Below are positions 8,102-17,730 of a DNA stretch of 42,873 nucleotides, piece by piece. The stretch lies in assembly GCA_020627825.1 (NCBI GenBank), contig JAHDGD010000016.1, forward strand, positions 1-42,873, read 5' to 3'. The translations under genes and the position numbers were made by a program. This DNA is from Saprospiraceae bacterium (GTDB lineage: Bacteria; Bacteroidota; Bacteroidia; Chitinophagales; Saprospiraceae). The notes below the pieces were generated by a model that was given only the letters and a program-made list of their open reading frames with translations, was not told where the DNA came from and did not search any database. Position 1 is the first letter of the stretch. Every line of letters starts with the position of its first letter.

Positions 8102-11100
8102 TTATCTGATTTTAATCAACCTTTTTACAATTGATTTATTTCCTGAAACCGTGCGTACAAAATAAACGCCATCTGGTTGATTCGATATATTCATACGCAA
8201 TACATCACCTTCTTTTCCTTGAGCATTTATAATAGACTCACCGTTTACTGTAAAAATCTCTGCAGTTCCTATTTCCTCTGGTAATTGGTTCAATGAAACG
8301 AATACCTCATCAGTTGCTGGATTGGGGTATAGCTGAAATGAAATTTCATCTTCATCAAGCCCATTGGTACAATCTTCTCCTTCTTCTTTAATCAATGCAA
8401 CTGGATTTGATAAATTAATACAGCCTTCTAGCGTATTTGCATTTCCACCTACTCCTATTCCAGAAACGTCACCTATAAATGCAGCATGCCATATCAAACA
8501 TAAACCAGGTTCACTAGATTGGAAATCATATGGGAAAGAATCAGGAAGTGCTAAAATGATACCTGTTTCATCCGTGATAATCCATTGTGTGCTGTCGCCT
8601 ATTACATTCGTAATAACTACATCTATAACAGTAGAACTTGAGTCATCCAAACAAATGGTTTCTTCGGTATTGCCTCCAGGGAAGACAAGATCACCTCCAT
8701 CAGCATCACAGCCAATTTGATCACAATTCGTACCAGTTAATTTAACAACAGTGACTGCATTACTTAAATCATAACAACCAACAATAGAGTCTATAGATTG
8801 ATTAATATCAATACCTACTGCATTTCCGTTATAGCTAATGTTCCAAATATTGCATATGCCTTCCTCGAATCCTTCAAGGTTAAATGGAGGTGGAGTCGCT
8901 GGAATACCAATGATTATACCATTCGCATCTGTTATAATCCAAGCACTAACTTCACCTATATTTCCTGAAATATTGAGTTCTATAAGATCATCTATTCCAT
9001 CATCTGTACAGATTGTGGTGATCAGTGTGGAATCCGCTAAGGATATGGAGCCACCATCTGCATCGCAATCAATCAATAAACAGTCATCATCTGCATAACG
9101 TAGGACTGAAATTTGATTCGATAAGTCAAAGCATCCGGCTAACATTGAAATAGAAGAACCTAGGGAAAGATTATCTATTTCATCAGTATAACTCATATGC
9201 CAAATCAAACAAACTCCTGGGGGAGCTTGACCGAAGTCTATACTATTGGTGTCTTGTAGGGCTAAGATCAATCCGTTTCCATCAGTAATAATCCAAATGG
9301 AACTATCTCCAATCTCATTTTCGAGCATTATATTCAAAACATCTGGAATGCTATCATTCAAACATATTTCTATCGATTCTTCACCATTTTCTAATGAAAT
9401 ACTCCCGCCTTCTACTGTACAATCCACTGAATTGCAAGCTTCTCCTGTCAATCTAGTTACTAGTAAAGGATTAGAAAGATCAAAACAACCTGCTAAACTG
9501 TCTGTAAGTTGCCCTATTTCTAGACCTCCTAGGTTATCTTGATAAGCGATGTGCCATATTAAGCAAATACCAGGACCTGCATTTTCAAAATCAAAAGGAG
9601 GTGTTTCGGGAAGGTCTAAAATTTCTCCTGAAATGTTAGTGATAATCCAAGAGAATTGCTCACCAACTTCATTTTCAAGAATGACGTCAAGAATATCGGG
9701 AATAGAGTCACCAGCGCATATTTCGACTTCCAGACTACCATCTTCGAATGTGATATCACCGCCATTTACCATACAATTTAATTCTTCACATTCTTCGTCT
9801 GAAACTCTTGTGACGGTCAATGGATTTGAAAGATCAAAGCAACCATCCAATTGTGTTGCATTGTTGCCTACTTCAAGACCCATTAATCCATCTTCATATG
9901 AAAGATGCCAAATTAAACAGATACCTGGTTCTACACCTTCCAAATTGAAAGGAGGCGCTGAAGGTAAAGCTAAAATGTTTGCATCAACATCTGTAATTAC
10001 CCAAGAACTTATGGACCCTATTTGTCCACTTAATAAAACTTCTAGTGAGTCAGCGATTCCATCACCAGTACATATAGTGACAGAAGTTGTACTGTCAGTA
10101 AACATAATAGATCCTCCTTCTGCTTCACACAAAAAGATATCACAAGCATCGCCAACTAAACGAGTTACTGTAATGGGATTGGAAAGCGCATAACATCCCT
10201 CTATATTTTCAACATTTGCTTCAATTTCAAGACCATTGATAACTCCATTGTATGCCATATTCCATATCAAACATGCCCCTAGACCTGCCCCTTCGAAGTC
10301 AAACAGTGGAGCATCAGGTAAATCGAGAATAATACCATTCGCATCTGTTACAATCCATTGATTATTTTCACCAACTGAATTAATTAGAATGGCTTCAAAA
10401 GCATCACTCTCGCCATCATCTGCACATATCGTCAATTGCGTTTCTCCATCAGATGTTGCAAGCGTACCTCCTGAAACTTGTTCCTTTATGAGCGTTAAAG
10501 GATTAGAAAGACCAAAGCATCCGCTCAAGTCATCAAGTCCCATGCCTATTTCCGCTCCTACGATTGTTCCAGTATAAGCTAAATGCCATATCTGACAAAT
10601 GCCACTACTGTCTTCTTCAAAATTAAAATCTGGAGCTGCGCTGATGGCTATTATTTCATCTAGTTCATTCGTGACAACCCATTGAAAAAATTCTCCAGAC
10701 TCTTCATTGAGTTCGATCGACAGATTGTCTTCATTTCCATCACCTACGCATAAAACTTGCTCTGTACTACCATCATCAAAAGATAAAATTCCTCCATCAG
10801 CTGAAATCCTTTCAACAATTAAGGAATTCGATACATCATAACAACCTTCAATGTCTGCAATGTTCACACCAGTCGTTATTGCTACATTTTCGGCAAATGC
10901 AACATGCCATATCAAACAAGTTCCTTCGCCAGCATCTTCTAAATCAAATGGAGGAGCAGCAGGCAATGCCAATATGTTTCCAGCAAAATCACTTATTATC
11001 CATCCCATATTTGGGCCTTGAGCCCCCTCTAATTGTACATCAAGAGGATCTGATATTCCATCTCCTGCACAAATTGTTTGTATTTCGGTAGAATCAGAAA

Positions 11101-12784
11101 ACATAATAGTCCCTCCTTCATTAAAGGAACGTTCAACAGAAATTGCATTTGATAGTTCAAAACACCCAGAAAGTTGCGTGGCATTCATTCCTACTTCAAG
11201 ACCTTGTAGCCCTTCTTCATAAGAGACATTCCATATCAAGCATGTACCAGGTCCTGCACCCTCAAGATCAAAAGGTGGAGCATCTGGCAAAGCGAGAATA
11301 GTAGCATTTTCATCTGTGATCACCCAAGAAAAATTATTTCCTGTTGATCCTGATAAACTTACTTCTAAGGGATCTTCGATGCCATCTCCTACGCAAACTA
11401 TAGTATCCATACTACCTGAGGTCAAGGTTAAGGTTCCACCTTCAGGATCGTTTCGGTATACTGTAATAGGATTTGAAACCGCATAGCATCCAACAAGATC
11501 AGTCACATTGTTTTCAATTTCCAATCCCTCAAGACCTGAATGATAAGAAATATTCCAAATCAAACAGGTACCTGCGCCCGCACCATCTAAGTCAAATGGA
11601 GGAGCAGCAGGTAGCGCAAGTAGATTCAGGTTTTCGTCTGTTATCAACCAAGAAAAGAATTCTCCCTCAGTTTCTGTTAAATTGACATGTATCGGATCTG
11701 GAATATTGTCTCCAGCGCAAATCGTAATTTCAGTTTCGCCATTTTCAGTGGTAAGAGAACCTCCGTTCACACCGTTCCTAATAACCGTAATAGGATTTGA
11801 AAGATCGAAACTTCCTAATAGGTCACTTGTCATATTGCCTATGTCTAGCCCAGCTAATCCATCAGCGTATGCTAAGTGCCATATAATGCATGTGCCACCT
11901 CCAGCTCCTTCGAAATCAAAAATAGGACTGTCTGTTATATCTAAAATTAATCCATCGGGATTGGTAATAAGCCAATCAAAATTTTGGCCCACGGCATTTG
12001 AAACATTCACTTCCATTATATTCGGAGAACCATCTCCAGCACATATTTCAATTTCAGTTTCGTCGTTTATATCAATAATTCCTCCATTGACAGGATCACA
12101 TCCAGCTGTAATCTGGAGGTCATCAATGTCCCAAGCCGCTACAGGAGCACCATTTCCTATGGGACAGTAGGGGAGCAGTTCAAAGCTAAAAAGAGTCGGT
12201 TCAGAAACGATGAAAGCTGGAAGGTCTGAAAAAATGTAAATTTCTTGATTCCAGGTATTTTCAGTTTCTACATTTTCTTCTTCATAAATTACTTCTCCAT
12301 CTTTTAGAACACGTATTCCATAAAGCGTTGGATAATTATTGGGACCGCTCGTTCCATTGATCCATTGAAAATTCTCTGGGGCATTTTCGTAAAAGGTTAA
12401 TTCATTAAGCATTGCTGTCATATTCGATGAAGGTTCTAAGAGAACATCGAATCGAATGCTTTTGTCATTTCCAGCATCATATGAGCAATTATCATCAATG
12501 CTGACACACATGGCAATGCCAGTATTGTTCCCTGGTGTGCAAGAATGTGTATTAATGGATGAGTTGTTTCTATAAATGTGGTCACTGAACACACTTAAGG
12601 TTGCACATTCAGATTCATTGGTTGTTTCAGCTGTAAATTCAGAATAGTCACTAGAAGATCCTTCAGTACCACTATTGGAAAAACAGTTTTCAAAATCGAA
12701 AAATAATTGAGATTCGTCGTTTTGTGCTTGTAATGAAAAGCAAAGGCACAGCAGCCAGATAATCGCTAAGGAGTTCTTTAACAT
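8102..12784 (-). CDS. Giant T9SS-secreted protein with 11 tandem repeats and type A sorting domain
   Basis: This 1560-aa protein begins with a signal peptide (AIIWLLCLCFSLQAQ). An N-terminal domain of about 200 residues follows, rich in cysteines and resembling a beta-sandwich adhesion or lectin-like domain. Eleven repeats occupy about residues 227-1470, and the C terminus (about 1487-1560) is a T9SS type A sorting domain: YPNPATDEVFVSL, a GESI turn, DGVYFVR and a basic VKRLIKIR end. Each repeat has a G-G start, an I-C-x-G/D-D-G motif, W-x-I-T-D, a C-x-I-W-x-x-S-Y centre and a G-C-F/Y-D-L-S-N-P end. It should be secreted through the outer membrane and anchored at the surface or released. Cell-surface adhesion or structure is the likely role, by inference. 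No catalytic motif was recognised. Repeats are diverged, with no frameshifts. Confidence 0.9.
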   Translation of the reverse strand: MLKNSLAIIWLLCLCFSLQAQNDESQLFFDFENCFSNSGTEGSSSDYSEFTAETTNESECATLSVFSDHIYRNNSSINTHSCTPGNNTGIAMCVSIDDNCSYDAGNDKSIRFDVLLEPSSNMTAMLNELTFYENAPENFQWINGTSGPNNYPTLYGIRVLKDGEVIYEEENVETENTWNQEIYIFSDLPAFIVSEPTLFSFELLPYCPIGNGAPVAAWDIDDLQITAGCDPVNGGIIDINDETEIEICAGDGSPNIMEVNVSNAVGQNFDWLITNPDGLILDITDSPIFDFEGAGGGTCIIWHLAYADGLAGLDIGNMTSDLLGSFDLSNPITVIRNGVNGGSLTTENGETEITICAGDNIPDPIHVNLTETEGEFFSWLITDENLNLLALPAAPPFDLDGAGAGTCLIWNISYHSGLEGLEIENNVTDLVGCYAVSNPITVYRNDPEGGTLTLTSGSMDTIVCVGDGIEDPLEVSLSGSTGNNFSWVITDENATILALPDAPPFDLEGAGPGTCLIWNVSYEEGLQGLEVGMNATQLSGCFELSNAISVERSFNEGGTIMFSDSTEIQTICAGDGISDPLDVQLEGAQGPNMGWIISDFAGNILALPAAPPFDLEDAGEGTCLIWHVAFAENVAITTGVNIADIEGCYDVSNSLIVERISADGGILSFDDGSTEQVLCVGDGNEDNLSIELNEESGEFFQWVVTNELDEIIAISAAPDFNFEEDSSGICQIWHLAYTGTIVGAEIGMGLDDLSGCFGLSNPLTLIKEQVSGGTLATSDGETQLTICADDGESDAFEAILINSVGENNQWIVTDANGIILDLPDAPLFDFEGAGLGACLIWNMAYNGVINGLEIEANVENIEGCYALSNPITVTRLVGDACDIFLCEAEGGSIMFTDSTTSVTICTGDGIADSLEVLLSGQIGSISSWVITDVDANILALPSAPPFNLEGVEPGICLIWHLSYEDGLMGLEVGNNATQLDGCFDLSNPLTVTRVSDEECEELNCMVNGGDITFEDGSLEVEICAGDSIPDILDVILENEVGEQFSWIITNISGEILDLPETPPFDFENAGPGICLIWHIAYQDNLGGLEIGQLTDSLAGCFDLSNPLLVTRLTGEACNSVDCTVEGGSISLENGEESIEICLNDSIPDVLNIMLENEIGDSSIWIITDGNGLILALQDTNSIDFGQAPPGVCLIWHMSYTDEIDNLSLGSSISMLAGCFDLSNQISVLRYADDDCLLIDCDADGGSISLADSTLITTICTDDGIDDLIELNISGNIGEVSAWIITDANGIIIGIPATPPPFNLEGFEEGICNIWNISYNGNAVGIDINQSIDSIVGCYDLSNAVTVVKLTGTNCDQIGCDADGGDLVFPGGNTEETICLDDSSSTVIDVVITNVIGDSTQWIITDETGIILALPDSFPYDFQSSEPGLCLIWHAAFIGDVSGIGVGGNANTLEGCINLSNPVALIKEEGEDCTNGLDEDEISFQLYPNPATDEVFVSLNQLPEEIGTAEIFTVNGESIINAQGKEGDVLRMNISNQPDGVYFVRTVSGNKSIVKRLIKIR
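8370..12106 (-). repeat. Eleven in-frame protein repeats, six short then five long
   Basis: Counted by the closing G-C-x-x-L/V-S-N motif there are 11 units. The first six (nearest the N terminus) are about 107 residues and join directly. The last five are about 118-120 residues because each begins with an inserted linker of about a dozen residues that adds a C-x4-C or C-x5-C pair (for example ACDIFLCEAEGG). The units share the order GDG - W.I.D - PPF - C.IW..SY - GC..LSN. This is a protein repeat, not CRISPR. Confidence 0.85.
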
Positions 12785-12796
12785 AGGTTTGATTTT

Positions 12797-12857
12797 GTCT
12801 TGATAAAAAAATCAAGTGGTTAGGATATGGATTGATATCCATATCCTATATCAAGAC
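12797..12857 (-). terminator. Nested palindrome / terminator after the CHU_C protein gene
   Basis: The inner arms TAGGATATGGAT (12821-12832) and ATCCATATCCTA (12837-12848) form a perfect 12-bp stem with loop TGAT. The outer arms GTCTTGATA (12797-12805) and TATCAAGAC (12849-12857) extend it. On the minus strand the inner hairpin is followed by TTGATTTTTTT. It lies about 50-100 nt past the stop at 12905 and just before the start of the next minus-strand gene. Confidence 0.7.
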
Positions 12858-12904
12858 TACCTAACTATGTTAAATGATGTCTGTAAAATGGACTGTTTTT
12901 CCTT

Positions 12905-15900
12905 TTACTGTTGTCTTTGTGTTAATAAAATAAGATCACCCTCAAATTTTTGAAGCCTTCCATCAGGATATTCTAATTCTATGTAATACATATAAGTGCC
13001 TCCTGGTTGATCAACTCCATTAAATGTTCCGTCCCAACCAGTAATTGTCGCGCATTCAAAGTCTGAACAATCGAACACTCTTTGACCCCATCTATTATAA
13101 ATTTTAAAAGCAAGAACATTTACACCATTCATACCATTTCCTCTATCGACAATACGGAAGACATCATTGACTCCTGAAGATGCTATTGGTGAAAACGCAT
13201 CAGGAATTTCGAATCTTGGTCTTGCACATAATGTTTCGGTAAAGGTACTTGTGCATCCTTCAGGATCGGTAATGGTAACAGAATATGAAAAGTCAATTTC
13301 TGCATTGCTATTATCACTTGGAACTATTGCACTTATGATTGAGAGATCAGCAAATTCAACAAGCTCTTCACCATTAAAGGTCCATGTAATGGTAGATCCT
13401 TCAGGAGCAGGCGGGTTAAATAATGCACTAATATTGATTATATCACCATAAGAATAGCAATTATTAATTAATGAATCTGGAGTTATAATGGTTTCAATTC
13501 CATAAGGGTTATTATTAATAAATAAGCTATTTGTGAAAGAAGAAATACATCCTTCAGGGGATGTGTACTCTACAGTAAAATCAGTTGAAATAAGAGTAGA
13601 AATATCTATATTCAGGGTAATAACTTCTTGATTTGCAAATTGCGTTAACTCTGTATTACCATTGAACCACTTGAAACTTGAACCTGCAGGGATTCCGCCA
13701 TCTAAAGTAAAGGAAATATCTACAGGACCTACAAATCCAGGACAAACCTCGGATGGTAGGAAAGTAATTGTACCATTATAAGATAGGATTGTTACTTCAG
13801 CTGACGTTTCTGTAGGACAACCATCAGCATCTGCTGAAACGCTTACAGTAGTGCTTGATGTAATATCATTTAATGTAGTCATTTCACAATCATCACATGT
13901 AAATTCACCACTACCTGTGCTCCATTGAATATTGTCCAGTTCAAAATCTGAAGTGAGATCGAAATCTAGACTTTCTCCTTGACAGATAATTGTATCGGAA
14001 ATGTTTAATTCAATACTTGGATCAATAACATTTATAGTGATGGTGTCCATGACTGTACATGCGCCATTTGTAGTAGTACGAATATACGTTGTAGTATCTA
14101 CAGCTGACAAGGCAACATTATAGTTGTTTTCGGAATCAGGCTGGAAACCAACTGTTGGTTCCCAAGAATGTTCTATAAGAGGGAAATCTCCTACAAAATA
14201 ACCTGGCGAAACAAATGTAATCGTTTCACCTAAACAATAAGGATCTCTTACTGGAATTGCACTGATTGGCATTGCAGGTAATGAATCTACAAAAACTAAA
14301 ATAGAATCAGCAGCTGTACATGCACCATTGTCAACGTCTACAAAATACCAAGTAGTTTCAGTAGGATTAGCGTTCGCATCGTTTCCATTAATAGTTAAAC
14401 TATCTTCTTCAGTCCAAGTAACGATTCCTGTTGTTGGCATTATAGAAGTTGTTAAATCTATATCATCTCCTAAACATATTCGGGCTGTATCCCCTTGATT
14501 AATTATAATTTCATTTGGTATAACTTCTATGTTATACATGAAAGTATCCATACAGAATTCACTAGGGCTTGACGTAATAGCTGTATATTCGATTGATTCA
14601 TTTGCAATAACTTCTGAAAATGGGTCAGTAGGATCAATTATGTTATCCGTTGGGTCAATTTCATAAGTTACGCCATATATAAAGGCAAATTCATTCAACA
14701 TGAGCACCTCGCCTTGGCATACTGTCGTATCTGTAAATACTGGTTGTAAGAAATCATATGGATCGACAGATATAATGGCCGTATCACTTGCTGTACATCC
14801 ACCTAATTCAACTGTGACAACTACTTCTAATTCAAGACCTATGAATCCAAATGTAGGTGTAAAAGTAGTCGTAGCTGAAGTAGGATCATCTACTTGTTGG
14901 AAACTATTAGTAATTACCCAAGTGACATTATTGTCATTGACATTATTTAACGCTGTTAAGGTAATTGTTTCACCTTCGCAAATTTCTAGATCATCTGCTT
15001 TTATAGACACCTGTGGTTCTACGAGGTCTATGTATATACTATCTTGGCCAATGCATTCTTCATCTGTAAATGGAACAATTTGTCCTTCAACATATACCCA
15101 TCCTTCGAATCCAGCTTCTACAATAGGATTACTTACAAAAGGATTGTCAAAGACAGAAAAAGGTTGCCAAGTATAAGAATTTGCGCCAGTTGCATTCAGT
15201 TGAACGGACGTTTCTGCACAAGCGATAATAGAGTCTTGTTCTGTTTCTATTTCTACAAGAATGTTTTCTCTTATTGGAATTTCGAGCTCATTTACCAAAA
15301 TATCACCACAGCCAAAATTTCTAAATAGGCTAATGACAACAGTTTCATCACCTTCTGTAATGTCGTCATCAAATACTTCAATAGGGAATTTTAAAATTGT
15401 TTGACCTACTCCAAATGTTATTGTATCAGGTATATCCAAAGTGTAATCATCTGGTTGAACTGCGGTACCACCAATTTGGACGGTGTATTCTGTTTCTGTA
15501 AATAGTGCTTCTTCTAAAGATATGATCACGGTGTCATTTGATGAACTTAAACATTTTTCTACGAAATAGTCTAATCCCGATGTGAAGCTAGTTTCAATGT
15601 TAGCGACTCCAGATCGTATTTCAGAAATAAATACACCACTATCAAAAGATGAATCACCTCTATCTGCGATAGCAAATTTCAGATGGTAGGTTGAGCAAGG
15701 CATTACTACTGCACTTGCAGTTAATGATTTTTTATTACCTAGGAATCCAGATGTTAACCCATCATATTCTAAACTTTGTCCATTATTGTTGTCACGATAA
15801 TATTCCCAGTTTTCAAAATTATTTACAGAGTTAATTTGAATAGGAATGTCAGTGTCAGGAATAATTGCCATATTATCTTGCCCACCAATTTGTGCTATTC

Positions 15901-17239
15901 CATCAATTCCAGGACCGCTAATAAGGAGAGCGAAAATGTCATTGAAACCAGTATTAACGAACTCTGGGTATTCTTCTGATCCGAAAATGTATTCAAATTC
16001 TAAGATTTCAGTAAATACAGTAACATCAACTTCTACAATACAAGCATCATTGGAAGTAGAAAAATCCCCAAATAATTCAGATAGTACATCAAGGTCCTCA
16101 TCTCCATCATCAAAATCACCCACAATATCGCCGGCACTAGTTGAAGTATTTGGGCCTATAGCATTATTAGGTGAACCTGAAGTTAAGATCAGACCTCTTT
16201 CTAGACCTAGGTCTGTATCATCTCCAAAAGTAAACGTACCATATGCACCATCATCACAAATAATCGTATCAATGGTTACTTGAGCTGTTGGAGTAGAAAT
16301 AGTGTTTTCTATTGTTTCAGGATCTGCACCAATCTCAACAGTAAGTGGATCATTTGTTTCACATGATGTTGCTGAACAAAACCAATTTGCTTCAAAACCT
16401 TCAAAATTCCCAAATCCATCACTTGTAAATTCTATCGTCATACATGAATCTGCCTGAACACTCAAGCAAACACCACCTCCTCCTTGTTGGCCTCCAAATC
16501 CAGAAAAGGAAGTAATAACAGGTGAATTGTTATCTGGTCCATTATAGATAATGATATTATCCCCAGGTTCAATATTGTAATACATAAAATCTAGTGTAAT
16601 ACAGTTGGTAATCTGAGCTGGACATATAGTAAACGTATTGTTTTCATTATCGCCATAATTTCCATCAGGACCTCCTGTATCAGTTAAAGTTCCTGTACAT
16701 GCATTTGATGAGCCATCTTCAACTGTATTGTTGACTTTTTCTTCAACACAAATTGTAAAATCACCTTCATCTGCATTGTCTCCGAAATTATCTATTCTTA
16801 TGTAATAAACTTCACTAGGAGTCAAATTCTCTAAATCAAGAGATAAGGCTTGTTGATTTAAAGCTCCAACCGCACAGTTATTGAAAAACAAAGTTCCTTC
16901 ACTACAAAAGCCACGATAAATTGCGAATTGTACATTATTTAAAGCGTCCATATTAACACCATCAATTGTACCTTCGACTGTAATTGTATAATCTACGATA
17001 TCGGCAGCTGTTGTAAATTGAAACCACACATCATTCACAGGTGGATTACTTGCGAAACAATCAGGCTGATTGTTGGACCCTATATCAAAAGGAGTTGCGT
17101 CAATATTTGTATATACAGTTCCATCGCAAACAGGAGCTACTCCAAGGTCAATAACTCCAGAGCAATCGTCGTTAGAGGGTTGCGCAAATAAGGTAAAAGA
17201 AAGTAGTGTAAGAAAGACTAAGCTTAAAATAGATTTCAT
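12905..17239 (-). CDS. Giant multidomain surface protein with CHU_C (T9SS type B) sorting domain
   Basis: This 1444-aa protein has a signal peptide (ILSLVFLTLLSFTLFAQ), a pre-peptidase C-terminal-like beta domain (about 21-170) and a CUB-like domain (about 175-291, with GDNIIIYNGPD). A choice-of-anchor L domain follows at about 298-545 (GLILTSGSPNNAIGPN and FEYIFGSEEYPEFV are hallmark stretches). A Calx-beta-like domain comes next (about 560-665, DDDITEGDETVVISL), then a series of Ig/PKD-like domains (about 670-1340). The C terminus, from about 1346, is a gliding motility-associated domain: PDAFSPIASSGVNDVF, YNRWGQRVF, GWDGTFNG and GGTYMYYIEL. This tail directs secretion by T9SS and surface attachment. 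The architecture suggests an adhesin or matrix protein. It sits directly upstream, on the same strand, of the 11-repeat protein, but a strong hairpin separates them. Confidence 0.93.
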   Translation of the reverse strand: MKSILSLVFLTLLSFTLFAQPSNDDCSGVIDLGVAPVCDGTVYTNIDATPFDIGSNNQPDCFASNPPVNDVWFQFTTAADIVDYTITVEGTIDGVNMDALNNVQFAIYRGFCSEGTLFFNNCAVGALNQQALSLDLENLTPSEVYYIRIDNFGDNADEGDFTICVEEKVNNTVEDGSSNACTGTLTDTGGPDGNYGDNENNTFTICPAQITNCITLDFMYYNIEPGDNIIIYNGPDNNSPVITSFSGFGGQQGGGGVCLSVQADSCMTIEFTSDGFGNFEGFEANWFCSATSCETNDPLTVEIGADPETIENTISTPTAQVTIDTIICDDGAYGTFTFGDDTDLGLERGLILTSGSPNNAIGPNTSTSAGDIVGDFDDGDEDLDVLSELFGDFSTSNDACIVEVDVTVFTEILEFEYIFGSEEYPEFVNTGFNDIFALLISGPGIDGIAQIGGQDNMAIIPDTDIPIQINSVNNFENWEYYRDNNNGQSLEYDGLTSGFLGNKKSLTASAVVMPCSTYHLKFAIADRGDSSFDSGVFISEIRSGVANIETSFTSGLDYFVEKCLSSSNDTVIISLEEALFTETEYTVQIGGTAVQPDDYTLDIPDTITFGVGQTILKFPIEVFDDDITEGDETVVISLFRNFGCGDILVNELEIPIRENILVEIETEQDSIIACAETSVQLNATGANSYTWQPFSVFDNPFVSNPIVEAGFEGWVYVEGQIVPFTDEECIGQDSIYIDLVEPQVSIKADDLEICEGETITLTALNNVNDNNVTWVITNSFQQVDDPTSATTTFTPTFGFIGLELEVVVTVELGGCTASDTAIISVDPYDFLQPVFTDTTVCQGEVLMLNEFAFIYGVTYEIDPTDNIIDPTDPFSEVIANESIEYTAITSSPSEFCMDTFMYNIEVIPNEIIINQGDTARICLGDDIDLTTSIMPTTGIVTWTEEDSLTINGNDANANPTETTWYFVDVDNGACTAADSILVFVDSLPAMPISAIPVRDPYCLGETITFVSPGYFVGDFPLIEHSWEPTVGFQPDSENNYNVALSAVDTTTYIRTTTNGACTVMDTITINVIDPSIELNISDTIICQGESLDFDLTSDFELDNIQWSTGSGEFTCDDCEMTTLNDITSSTTVSVSADADGCPTETSAEVTILSYNGTITFLPSEVCPGFVGPVDISFTLDGGIPAGSSFKWFNGNTELTQFANQEVITLNIDISTLISTDFTVEYTSPEGCISSFTNSLFINNNPYGIETIITPDSLINNCYSYGDIINISALFNPPAPEGSTITWTFNGEELVEFADLSIISAIVPSDNSNAEIDFSYSVTITDPEGCTSTFTETLCARPRFEIPDAFSPIASSGVNDVFRIVDRGNGMNGVNVLAFKIYNRWGQRVFDCSDFECATITGWDGTFNGVDQPGGTYMYYIELEYPDGRLQKFEGDLILLTQRQQ

Positions 17240-17298
17240 CGATATTCAATAAGTTCTAGAATGATACAAATAGCAAACGCTAAATATAATATCTTTTA

Positions 17299-17332
17299 AT
17301 GGTAATCGCTACAATAATAAAGAAATTACCAT
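17299..17332 (-). terminator. Weak hairpin after the cytochrome c gene
   Basis: ATGGTAAT and ATTACCAT form an 8-bp stem with an 18-nt loop, about 20-55 nt past the cytochrome stop at 17353. On the minus strand it is followed by TAAAAGATATT, so there is no real T-run and the terminator role is uncertain. Confidence 0.3.
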
Positions 17333-17352
17333 AATTCAAGACTATTTATTGA

Positions 17353-17730
17353 CTATTTACAATCTACTAATTCTTTTTTTACTTGTGGAAGACTATTGTA
17401 TTTGTTTTCAGCTAGGAATTTCCAATCCAAATAGTTCTTTAAATTGACGATGTCAATGTCAGATAAGATATCGTTACCGGGCATACTCGAACTATACTGA
17501 ATTCCGTTGTACACTAAGCTGTCATTCAGCCCATACCGAATGATACACACAATTTTATCTGAATAGGTACTATATAAATCTTTTGTTATGGGAGGATATA
17601 GTTTTCGAAATCCTTCTGCTTCTGCACCATGACAATTACTACAATGTTGACTGAATAATTTTTCGCCTTTTTGGTAAGGTGATTGACAAGAAAAAATGAA
17701 TAGCAAAATAAAAAGCTTAATCAGCCTCAT
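17353..17730 (-). CDS. Lipoprotein c-type cytochrome (single heme)
   Basis: Started at 17730, this 125-aa protein reads MRLIKLFILLFIFSC, a lipoprotein signal with acylated C15. It has one heme-binding CSNCH motif (C30, C33, H34) and a probable Met ligand in SSSMPG. This is a small class I cytochrome c tethered to a membrane on the periplasmic side. An ATG at 17751 would add seven residues before the signal and is less likely. The gene overlaps the end of the SCO1-like gene by 14 nt, so the two are translated from one transcript. Pairing with a copper chaperone suggests a role near cytochrome oxidase or another copper respiratory enzyme, as an electron carrier; no oxidase genes are in the window. 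Confidence 0.88.
   Translation of the reverse strand: MRLIKLFILLFIFSCQSPYQKGEKLFSQHCSNCHGAEAEGFRKLYPPITKDLYSTYSDKIVCIIRYGLNDSLVYNGIQYSSSMPGNDILSDIDIVNLKNYLDWKFLAENKYNSLPQVKKELVDCK

Noticed and set aside
8370-12106. Regularly spaced repeats resembling a CRISPR array at low resolution
   Set aside because: The period is about 320-360 bp, the repeats are in frame in one continuous protein and diverged at the DNA level; there are no short identical repeats or cas genes.
8364-12170. Many open frames on the plus strand opposite the repeat protein
   Set aside because: They recur with the repeat period, have biased Ser/Pro composition and are mirror frames of the minus-strand coding sequence.
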